Source: Paraphaeosphaeria minitans
Taxonomy: Eukaryota > Ascomycota > Dothideomycetes > Pleosporales > Didymosphaeriaceae
Length of the DNA stretch: 64,000 nucleotides
Direction: 5' to 3'
Assembly (NCBI GenBank): GCA_015832175.1
Contig: WJXW01000003.1
Coordinates: 2,294,001-2,358,000 of the forward strand
Of this stretch, positions 49,708 through 59,329 are shown piece by piece. Both the position numbers and the translations under genes were made by a program. The notes under the pieces are model-generated. The model ran no database searches, was not told where the DNA came from, and was given only the letters and a program-made list of their open reading frames with translations. Each line of letters begins with the position of its first letter. The first letter of the stretch is position 1.

Positions 49708-51116
49708 AGGGAGAACAGGAATTAGAGGAAGAGGAGATTAAAGAGCTTATCTATAAGTATATAGACCCTCTTCCTCCTCTACTTAATCGCAGGGGTGCGA
49801 GAATCTCCCCTACAATTAGCAGCAGGAGATTCTCCCTATTCTTCTCCTCTCCTCCTCTCTGCAGCAGGTAATAGCTCACCCCAGCCTCCCCTCCTTTAAT
49901 TAGTAAGAGGAGAAGCACTTACCTAGCCTCCACCCTACTTTAGAGCTAATAGGCCGCTTATCTAGCTATTTTAATTAAGGTATTGGCTGCGACCGCGCTA
50001 CTCCTTAATAGGTAGGGCAGGAGGGCAATTACCCTATCCTCTACTAAGGATTAGCTAGGAGGGAGGGAGTAGGATAGTAGCTGCGTACTAAGCTTACTCC
50101 TTCTAACTACTAGTAGGAGGAGGAGCTTATAAGGCTATCTTAACCCTTTTACGCAGCTTAGTAATTAGCCTTTCCTGCGAAAAGTATTAGCTAAACCTAG
50201 AATAAATTTTAGAATAAAAGCTCACATTAGCACCCTCTAATAGTTAATAGCAGATAAAATCTATAGCTAGAGTCTAAATATACAGCTAGCTACAGAAACA
50301 ATTAGCAAAATTAGCTAAAGTAATAGGATAACCCTATACATAGTAGTGTAAGAGTAGGTAAAGTAGGCATAGCAGCGCCTACCTAAGCTTAAAGTATTAT
50401 TATAGCAGCGTCTATTACTCTTTCTTGCTAGAGCTCCTTTTAAGCAGCCTAAGCAGCTTACTTATTTAAGAGCACTAAGTAATTGCTAGGGGCCTAGAGC
50501 TAGGGCAGGAGGAGCTAGTAAAGCAGGAGGATCTTAGTAGGAGGATTAGAAGCTTTATTTAGCAGCTTTTACAGCCTTTACTGCGCGTGCTTTAGCTAGG
50601 TTGTTAAACATCTAAAAGAGTTAGTAAAGCTCTAAACAATAGAAAGAGCGTAAGGCAATAATTAGAAGAAGACAACCTACTATAAGGCAGTGGGATTTAA
50701 AAGCTTAAACTAGTAGGCTTAAATTAGATAGGAGGTTAAAGCGTTAAAAGTAAAAGATTAAAGAGAGAAGATTAAGCGCTAGTAAAGGGCTTATATACTC
50801 TACCGCCTATTTAATTATTAAGCGCCAAATACGCTCCTTCCTCACTACTTATTTCTCTTACTACCGCTCCTTTCTAATTAAAACGCGCCTGCCTATCGTA
50901 CTTACTAGCTAGTAAGAGCGGGGAAATTACCTCACAGTTAATAAGAAGTGAGCAAAAAGAGCAGTAGAACAAAAGCGTTTACACTCTAGGCCTTTATGCC
51001 ACGCTTATAAGCTCCCAACCCACCAGAAGAAGAGATTCTGGACACAATTCACAATAGGATTTGTAATTTAAAAGGTAAACAGTGATTGTTTTACTATCAC
51101 AATAAGTAGGGGGTGA
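49708..51116 (+). pseudogene. Copia-B2 ORF2, unrecognised second frame
   Basis: In the -1 frame relative to pol the sequence continues from the A-rich pol end (LEGEQELEEEEIKELIYKY) through a Pro/Arg/Ser-rich part (49765-49920) into the core starting at about 49986 (LAATALLLNRQGRRAITL) and ending at TGA 51114-51116. The core is 1131 bp, equal to B1. Near its middle it reads ARALARLLNIQKS, then KERKAIIRRRQPTI, RLKLDRRLKRQKQRIKER and GLIYSTAYLIIKRQ, basic and probably partly coiled-coil. Interruptions are TAG/TAA only. The 51-bp length difference from B1 lies inside the frame and keeps it; the next difference, about 75 bp, lies just past the stop. Possible roles (Gag-like, nucleic-acid binding, Env-like) are unsupported. 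Confidence 0.6.
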
Positions 51117-51137
51117 TAGAATCGCTGTTCTTAAGAT

Positions 51138-51212
51138 AAGGAGATTCAGAAGAACAATTCTTAATAGTTTTTTAATCTTTAAACAGCCTTTAGACGGTTT
51201 TTTAAAAATCTT
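51138..51212 (+). other. About 75-bp insertion in copia-B2 after ORF2
   Basis: Present in B2, absent from B1 at the equivalent point (after 13512). It is T-rich on this strand and contains AACAGCCTTTAGACGGTTTT. It sits between the ORF2 stop and the purine tract. Whether it was gained by B2 or lost by B1 cannot be told; B3 does not reach this point. Confidence 0.7.
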
Positions 51213-51285
51213 TAGGAAGGATTTAGACAATTACAGATTACTTCTTAGGATAGGTAATCCGCTTTAAGCGATCACCTAGGGGGTG

Positions 51286-51480
51286 TGTTAAAGTAAAATA
51301 CTCACTTCCGTGATTCTTTCTAGATCCACTAATTCAGATCACAGGATTCTTGCTAAGAGGCTCGTTTCTTTTGTATATAGTCTGCCCTTTCAGCATCCTT
51401 TCCTACAATCAGCTCTTTGTATTCTTTACAACTCTACTCCTGAATATCCTGTAATAGTTCGAGCCCTTTTTACCACAACA
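51286..51480 (+). repeat. Copia-B2 3' LTR
   Basis: 195 bp, TGTTAAAGTAAAATACTC to ACCACAACA, preceded by the purine tract CCTAGGGGGTG. Has C at 51415, as in both B1 LTRs. Confidence 0.95.
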
Positions 51481-51637
51481 GTAGGCTCTATATTATTACC
51501 TTTACTAGAGATTAAATTTTAGATTGTACAATAAGTAGAAATAAAGTATACACATCTATAAAGAGTCGTACGATCTAGTCTAAGCTATTCTACAAAAAAG
51601 AAAGGAGATAGTAAGCACATTTACAACTCTAAAAAAT

Positions 51638-51735
51638 ACGTTACACAATTAAACTAGTAATAACTAAATGTAAACACGTCGCACGATTAAACTAGTAATA
51701 ACTAAACGCAGTTACGTCGCATAACTAAAAAAGAT
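51638..51735 (+). repeat. 38-bp tandem repeats in the copia-C leader
   Basis: About 2.5 units of ACGTCGCACGATTAAACTAG... with a 38-bp period (starts 51638, 51676, 51714), just before gag. Also in C1 (about 24420-24510, inverted) and in the short copy (about 25815-25925). Element-internal, function unknown. Confidence 0.7.
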
Positions 51736-51744
51736 AATAATAAT

Positions 51745-54700
51745 ATAGCCTTAAAACTAGAAGACTTCCTAGAGGAACTATAACCTAAGGACGTTGCGTA
51801 ACAATTAATACTGCCTCCTTAGTAAGAAGATAAAGTAATATAGCTTTAAGAAGTAAAAGAAGTAATAAATATTAAGGCTATTACTTTAAGAGGAGAGATT
51901 GCACAAAAGTACTAGATAGATAAAGTAGATTTACACAGCTACCTACCCCCTTCTCTAAAATAGCTAAACACTTATATAGTATATATAATTGCGTAATATC
52001 GCGTAAGCAGCCTTAAAGGTAAAGAGGTAATCTCTTCTTTTACTAAAGATTTTAATAACTAAAAGGAAAGAAACTTTAATAAGATTAGTTATATAGTAAG
52101 AAGAGAGCTTATTACTTTTCTTATAAAGAAAGGCTTTATTACTACTAATATTATAATAAAGGACACTTATATAAAGAAACTCTTTAGACTATTATAGTTT
52201 AACTATAAGCTATAGACCCTTTGCATAATAACGCTGTAACTATAACCTAAACTGCTTTATATAATCCTAATAATATAACCTACACTATCTATAGGTAATA
52301 TATATATATATAGAACACAGCTAGGGCCCATCCCTATACGTGCGAGGACAGAGACACTATATATAAAGCCACACTAGTGGTAACAGCCTAAACCCTAAAC
52401 TACTTTTATCTAATAAACCACATTATATAAAGAGGCTAGACACTCCTAGTCTCTTTAATAACTAGGAGATTATGTATATATCTAGCTAGACAAGATTATT
52501 CTCTTTTAGAAGGCTTAGAGTAAAGAGAATAACTATACTAGTAGGCTGTATAATATCTTAGTAAATAAGGCAAAAGTCTTTAGAGAACTATACTATAGGC
52601 TAGGCATACTATAGAACTAGTATATAAATATTTTTCTAGGAATCCTTTCTAATCGTGCGAGTACCTACTACCTACATAATATTAGACTAGGACTTCTATA
52701 AGATAAATTATACAATAGACTAAATAGGCACTTTAACACTAGTGTTAATTATAATTAGTACTAGATAGACTAGACCACTCTTACCTTTAAACACTATAAA
52801 AGGGATAATCTAGCTGCTATATTGCATAAGGCTCTAGAAGTAATAATTAATAAGCTTACCTTAGCCTAAAGGGCTCTTAGATAAGGCTTTAGTAGTAAAC
52901 TATAACTACACACTACTATTATATAAGCATGCTGCGGCTATCCTAACCTTAAATAAGCTATATTTAACCTTAAAAATATAGTAAAAGGCTTACTTAGTAA
53001 CCTTCGTACGTTACTCTAAGTTACTAAAAATAGGAAGAAGTTATAGTTCCTCTAAAATAGTAAAGAGGTGTACTACACTAATTAATAATATAATAATCCT
53101 AATCGCACGAGAGAATCTAGCCCCTCTAGAGGCAGATTAACCTTTAGACTAAAAGGAAGGGGTAACTTTAGAAGTTTAAGCTCTTATATAAAGTAGAAAT
53201 ACTTTATATACTATAAAGAAGGATGCTAGTCTACTAACTATCTACTAAGGGATACCTAGCGAGCTAGAAGGTAATATATATTATTATACGCTAACTTCTA
53301 CAAATATAAATCCTCTACTATAGATATATAAGTATATATCCTTAACTTTAAAAGAGAGCTAGAAGAAGAAGACTATTATATAAAAAAAAAAGAAGATAAA
53401 TAAGACTAATAAAGTAATAAAAAAAACTATAGAAGGCTACTTTATACCTTACTTCTACTACCTACCTTTATTATATAACTAGCGAAGATATCTAATATAG
53501 TAAGGATAATAAGAATATAAAGGAACCTATATAACTATTTACTCTAGCTAGTTAGTATTATATAAAGTACTAAAGAGAACTCTAGGATATAGGCGCTATA
53601 TAAGTGTCTATAGTAGAAAAGGACTAGCTTACTGCCTACTTATATAAAAACCTAACTACTAAAGTAGACTAGTTACTAGGATCTACTAATATTAGCTTTA
53701 GAGAACAGGGTTCTTAGATATCTCTAGACACTATACAAATTACTAACTCTATAAAAATAGTAACTTACTATATCTTTAAATCCCTAACACTATTCCTGCT
53801 ATTACTAGTAGATACTAATAGACTTAGGGTATACTTTAATAACATCCTAGATATTATTGTATAAAGGGACAGTATAATAGTCTTAGTTATATAAAAGTAG
53901 GGTTACCCCTTTTTTAACCTTAGTAATAAGGAATTAGCTCTCTTCTTTATAAAGACAGAACTCTAATACCTATACCACTATTTTAGACACCTCTAGATAG
54001 AAAGACTATATAAGCTTCTTACTTAAGTAGGGCATAAAGTAGAGAGCTCTATACTAGAAGAAGTAAAAAAGTTCTATTACTACTACTAGTTATATAACTA
54101 AGCGCTAAGACGCTTTAAGTTCTCTATTTAAAATAACTTATACTTTAACTATAAGATTATTATTAATGTCGTACAAATTAGTAAAAGGGATGTCCTATAT
54201 ATTATTAATATAAATACATCCTTTTAGGCAGCCTAATTCCTAAGATTAATAACTATATAAGACACCTAGAATGCCTTAATAAGATACTAGATTAATGTAT
54301 ACTAAGGCCTACTAGATTATATTATCTATAACTTAGGAACTAACTTCGCTTCTAATAAGTTTTAGAATCGTGCAAAGATAGTTAGGGCAGAATGTAGGTA
54401 AATACTAGTAGAGGCACACTAGGCTATAGGTAAAATTAAAAGAGCATATATACTACTATGCTAAGCGTATAATATCCTAAGAGCTAAGATTAATAGTTAT
54501 ATAAATAATAAAATAGTGCTATAAATAGTAGTAAAGGCACTAAATAACATAGCTAGGCCTAATAGTATAGTACCTACCCTCCTAGTCTTTAGTGCCTACC
54601 TAAGGATTAATAAGAACTCTCTACTCTTACTAGAACTAATTACCTAAGCTAATACAGTTTAGAAAGTAATAAAAATGCTTAAGAAGGACAAAGCTAAAGT

Positions 54701-56595
54701 TAAAATTACTTATATAATTAACACTAGGAACAGCCTATTATCGCACAAAACCCTTACACTCCCACTAGGCTCTAAAGTTATAGCCTAGAGAGAAAAGAAG
54801 GGATAGTAAGGACTATATAAGATTAAGAGTATTAAAAAAAGAGATATTATTCTAGAGCTTAAAAATAGACCTTTAAAACTGCGCTATATATAGGTTAAAC
54901 TATACTATTACGTAACTAAAGACAGCACATAGGAACTATAGGATATAGATACTCCTATAACTGCACAAATTAAAGCTCTAAAGCTAAAGCTAAGGGGAAG
55001 ACCTAAAAAGGACTAAACTACTATAGTTACATAATTAGATAAAGCTTAACAAAGATTAGAAAGACTAAACACCTAGTTTATTACTTAAAAAGAAAAGGAT
55101 AACTTTAAGCTTACACTAAAGCTTTATATAGATAGCGTTATTACTACACCTAGCTAGCCCTTTAAAGAATTAGATATAGTAGAAATAAATACCCTTATTA
55201 CTAATAGCACTTTTAAAATCTTATAATTAACCCTAATAAATAATCTAGCTATATCTTTAACCTACGTCTTATATAAGAGATTAAAGGCAAGACAACCTAA
55301 CTATATAAGAAATTAAGACTTATCTTTACTAGCTATTTAGATAATGAAAAAAAGAAAATCTTTATATAATCCCCTACTATCTAGCGTATAAGCTAGAGAT
55401 TGCTATTAGCTCTTTCTATAACATTAATTTAGTTATATAACATGCCTATTAAGCTTAAGGACATTACTTAGGCCTATATATAGTCTACTAATAAACTCCT
55501 TTGTATATTATACGCCTAACAACTAGTAGAAATACGCGATTTCTTCCTACTAAACACAATTCTGTAAGTTATATAACCTCTGTATAGTGCAGTAGAATTA
55601 GGTCTCTACTAGTTTAAGATATACTACAACTACTATAAAAAGAAACTAAGAATATATATGTTAACATACAACCTATACCTACTTATTATAGATAAGGGAC
55701 CTAAGATGTTTAGTATTACTAGACTCTAGACTAATAACATTTTTAGTGTGGTCACAGAAAGCTTTACATAATAAGAAGAGGAGTAGCTCTATACTATAAA
55801 GTTTTATATAAAAGATAAAAGCCTCTTAACACAAGATAGAGTAATTAAGTTTAATAGAGGTAAATTCTAACTTATCTAAGGTATTATTACCCTAGAATAG
55901 AAGGGATAGGCTAAAAGCCTTTATATAATTAATCCCTAGGAGAAAGACGCTGTACACTAATATATTGTATAATAAGTAAAAGGTGCATATATCTCTATAG
56001 TTTACTAACTAGAAGTAATAATTAACCTATCTAATACCGCGTAAATAATAGTACTAATAGAAGAAGATATTAAGGCACTAAACATACGTTTAAACTAGTA
56101 AATTCAGAATACATAAAGAGGACTAAAATTTATTCTACTTAACCTAGATTGTATAAAGCTATTTATCTTTATAAATAGCTCTTTTACTAATAATAGAGAC
56201 CTAAGCTTACAGCTTAGCTTTATTATTATGCTAGTAGAGGAATATCGCATAACAACTTAGGACTTTAAGATCTATAGTAATATTATCTACTAGAACTTAG
56301 TAAAGTGTAAAAGAGTAACTAGAAGTATTCTAGTAAGCAAATTATATAGTCTAGTAGGCAGTTTTAATAATGTAATTACATTAAGCATAACACTCTAATA
56401 GATTATATAAACACTTTAGATCTCCCTAATTCCTATTATAGTCTGTACTAACTTGAAATCCCTATACAAATGCCTTGTACAACTAGGCACTATAAACAAA
56501 AAACGCCTTATAATTAACATTATATTAATTAGGGAGTTGTACGAAAAATAGGAAATTATAGAGATTAGGTAGATTAATAGCAAAAACAATCCTAC
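51745..56595 (+). pseudogene. Copia-C2 gag-pol, 3'-truncated and RIP-degraded
   Basis: Starts at ATA (for the ATG of C1, 24400) with ALKLEDFLEEL. Gag runs to about 53300, with a Cys knuckle remnant (YFIYYKEGC) near 53205. Integrase covers about 54050-54800 (TNFASNKF, VEAHQAIGKIKRAYILL). RT is about 55070-55950 with RDITQAYIQST at 55457. RNase H is about 56150-56595 (KCLVQLGTINKKRL, IIEIRWINS) ending at NP where H begins. The frame from 51745 and that of the last codons differ, so an indel or programmed shift lies between. Many TAG/TAA codons. Confidence 0.8.
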
Positions 56596-58818
56596 TGTTA
56601 GGAGTTGGGCACGAGCAATGTAGCTTTAACTTTAGATGTGAAACAATAGTGGATTGCATAGTAGGATATAGGATAGAGAATAGACGAATCGCTGCCAGAT
56701 TACTCTGTTAGCGATAGAACTATATAGCCTTGGATTAAGTAATCTCCACCTATATCTAGCTAGCCCTTACTATCCTAGCGCCTAGCCAAGTACTTAGGGT
56801 TTTAATATTATCCCCCTTTAAGGGATCTTTTATTCTAAGAGTAAAGTATTTAGCAAGTCCCTTTGCTATTTATTACTATTAGTCTTTTATTAGCACTAAC
56901 TAGCTCTACTAGCACCTAGTAGTTAGCGTAGGTCCTTAACTAAGGAGGATTACGTCTTACTTTATTTCTATTTATACTATTTTATTCTAGATAGTGCCTA
57001 AATTATTATAATAGATTTATACGGCACTTAGGTGCCCCTTATGTTAAATTATAACTATTTTTATTTAGGTAAAGTAGGATATTACTATCTACGCTAGTAT
57101 AGCACATAACTACACTAGTAACTAGCGTCTTAGTAGTAGGGTAGTTATCCTATCGCCTAGGGCTCTTAGGCCTATTCTCCACTTATATTTTCTTATAGTA
57201 AGTAACATTATGCGGCCTTTAGATTAGCGTATTCTAGCGCAACTTAGCACTAACTATACTAAAGAGTTACACGTTGTACCTTTTTAGTATATATTTAACA
57301 CTTTTTATACATCTTTAACAATTATTAACACTAATTAGCACTAATAGGTAACAATTAGCATTAGTTAGCACTAATTAGCACAAATTAGTACTAATTATTA
57401 TAAATTATAATAGCTTTACCCAAGAAGCGCTCTCTTCGCAACTATTATATTAATATAATTAAGACTAACAGACTTTGTACTAAAATACTATATATTAGAT
57501 ACATTAGAATTATAGCGGAGTATAGTGTCTTAGAATTAGACACTATATGCGTAATAGACCTAAATAATAACAAATAGGAATTGTTGCAATTTAAAGGTTA
57601 CTACTATAAAAAGTGTAGTAATTATTTAAATAAGGGCACTTTATGCTTTACAGTAAGTTACTTTCTAGCTTTATTTAGCGCTATTTAGCACTATTAGGTA
57701 CTAATAGGCGCATATAGCCCCTATTTAAAGTACTTAGGCTCTTTAAGACCCTTAAAGTCTATCTTAGGTCTATTCTAGGAATAGATGTCTAAGCCTTAGT
57801 CACAGCGTCTAAAGAAGCTAATACTATAGCCTAAGTGTCCTATAAAGCTACTAAAGAGGAATATAAGATCTAGTGTAAAGACCTAAAGTATATTACAGCT
57901 CTAGCTAATCTTACTAAATGCTAATTACAACTTATAGCTAAACCTATTACTTTTTTATTATAAAATAAAGAGAACGCGCTCCTTAAAGTGTAGAAGCTAA
58001 GGATAGAAGCTAATAAGAGGGTAATAGCTACAGCTATATATATTATAGTAGAGCTAAATAAGTATAGGTACTATTTAGTGTAATTTAGTATAAATTAGCG
58101 CTAATTAGTATATAGGGACTTACGTAGGTACGCTAAGAAGTTCTAGGCCTATAATAGGGCCTTTATGCTTAAAGATAAGTGCGCTAACTCTAGTGTACTC
58201 TTATATAGTTATTCTTACTCTAGAAAGGTGCTTAAGGCTAAAGCTTATCGCATTGAGTGTGAAATAGAGTTAGAAGATAAAGTAATCTCCCTATATAAGG
58301 CTAAAGCTCTAGTATAGATACACTATAGTACTATTTAGAGTAAGTTAGCACTAACTAGCACAATAGGTCCCTAGCTATCCCTGCGTGACTGTCCTAACTA
58401 GCCTTAACGTCTCTTTAGTAGAAACTGCTGCAGCCAACGCTAAAGCCTAACTAGAAGCCGCTTATAGGGACGCTAAAGTTATATCTACGCTAGCTACTCC
58501 TACTTTAGCGCATTATAGTGTAAGGAGGCGTAACCTAAACTTATCTACTATTTTTAAGCCCCTAGCGGACTTCCTACCTATTAATAGTACTAATATAGAG
58601 AAGTTAGTATACTTTAATTACTATTTTATAACTTCTTTCTATACTAAGGGCCTAGCAACTTAAAGCAGCTCTAATAAGAGTTATTAGGATTAATTATTTA
58701 AATAAGGACGTAATACGGCACTACATAGCCTAAAAGGGCATAATACAGCACAGTATAGTATAAATTAGCGTAAATAGGAACATAATAGCAGAATTTAGCA
58801 ATAATAGTAATAATCTAG
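56596..58818 (+). mobile_element. Element H, right copy
   Basis: Begins TGTTAGGAGTTGGGCACG inside copia-C2. Its first ~830 bp equal the inverted 1-921 block. It is followed by a damaged gene with apparent introns (57485-58735) and is cut at 58818 by gypsy-G. Clusters of TTAGCACTAATTAGCAC-like repeats occur at about 57320-57400, 57665-57710, 58075-58110, 58340-58365 and 58745-58800. Introns would be unusual for an LTR element's gag, which leaves a DNA transposon or a captured host gene open. 56596-57430 has no gene that I can see. Confidence 0.5.
57485..58735 (+). pseudogene. Element H gene with probable introns, 3'-truncated
   Basis: Four collinear exon-like segments. Exon 1, 57485 (ATA for ATG) to 57652, is 56 codons: IRYIRIIAEYSVLELDTICV and CSNYLNKGTLCF. 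A GTAAGT...TACTAAT...ATATAG intron follows (57653-57717, 65 nt). Exon 2 (57718-58067) continues in phase with ALVTASKEANTIAQVSYKAT, an Ala/Glu/Lys-rich probable coiled coil. Intron 2 would be 58068-58115 (48 nt). Exon 3 (58116 to about 58313) reads RRYAKKFQAYNRAFMLKDKC. A third intron ends near CAATAG (about 58366). Exon 4 reads VTVLTSLNVSLVETAAANAK and continues to about 58735. Gypsy-G removes the rest. No family recognised; two close Cys in exon 1 resemble small zinc-binding motifs only loosely. Confidence 0.45.
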
Positions 58819-59103
58819 TGTTAGTTAATTTTAAATAGCACATTTGACTAGCTTTTCAGGCTATTGCCTATAAATAGGCGACATTTTAACGTAGGTTCCT
58901 ATTTTAGTTAGTTATTAACCCTATTTTAGGCAATAAGAGGCTTTCTGCCTTACAATAATATAATTTAATCTAGATTGTACTAAATTCTACTAATATGTAC
59001 TAGATTGTGCTAGAATTACAATATTACTAATATTATCCTTGTCCTTTACTAATTTTAAAGGGTGTCGTATATACTAATTAGTATTCCTGTACCTATTAAA
59101 ACA
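58819..59103 (-). repeat. Gypsy-G candidate 3' LTR
   Basis: Minus strand TGTTTTAATAGGTACAGG to AATTAACTAACA, 285 bp, with TG/CA ends and a TATA-like TATTTATAGGC. Upstream is the purine-rich AGTTAGGTAGGA. No second LTR is in view to confirm the borders. Confidence 0.4.
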
Positions 59104-59329
59104 TCCTACCTAACTGGCTAACTATCTACTAAACTCCCTATAGGAGACACGTGGGGTTTTTAAAAGGATAAAAGGGTCTACAGTATTTAATTACAAGTTA
59201 ATATTTGTATATTATACTAAATTAGGACATTTTGTGCTAGGTAGGTCTAACTTAAACTAACCTTTTTATATAGGTTCTTAGCGTTTACTAATTTTCCCCT
59301 TTAAGGGAGGTTACTTACAACCTCTCTTT

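Larger units (their letters stand above)
44214..51480 (+). mobile_element. Ty1/copia element B2, full length, 7267 bp, probably chimeric
   Basis: LTR 44214-44408, primer site 44410-44426, gag-pol 44542-49707, ORF2 to 51116, purine tract, LTR 51286-51480. It is the least mutated copia-B copy. The flanks disagree: ATAAA (44209-44213, inside gypsy-D gag) on the left, GTAGG (51481-51485, inside copia-C2) on the right. The two LTRs also differ by a transversion (A at 44343, C at 51415) that assigns them to different lineages. Recombination between two copia-B copies, or an assembly join, explains both. Confidence 0.9.
51481..56595 (+). mobile_element. Ty1/copia element C2, lacking both ends
   Basis: Plus-strand copy matching C1 from about 24655 down to about 19547, thus without LTRs, the first ~75 bp of leader, the last part of RNase H and the 3' region. 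The left edge is the copia-B2 3' LTR; the right edge is the start of element H at 56596, within the Asn-Pro of the RNase H end motif (left flank CCTAC). Neither edge is a copia-C terminus. Confidence 0.85.

Noticed and set aside
50994..51230. 78-codon open frame on the minus strand
   Set aside because: It lies antisense to the end of copia-B2 ORF2 and its untranslated tail; it is open only because this copy is less mutated there and part lies in the 75-bp insertion. B1 shows no sign of a conserved frame.
51310..51522. 70-codon open frame on the plus strand
   Set aside because: It starts inside the copia-B2 3' LTR and ends in copia-C2, crossing a chimeric junction, so it cannot be a conserved gene.
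51638..51735. 38-bp direct repeats as a CRISPR array
   Set aside because: The units are contiguous without spacers, inside a fungal retrotransposon leader, and recur in every copia-C copy.
1..57426. Inverted H copies as terminal repeats of one giant (about 57-kb) transposon
   Set aside because: The same H terminus abuts unrelated retrotransposon sequence on the inside of each copy, H itself continues past the right copy, and I see no tyrosine-recombinase or transposase gene as cargo.
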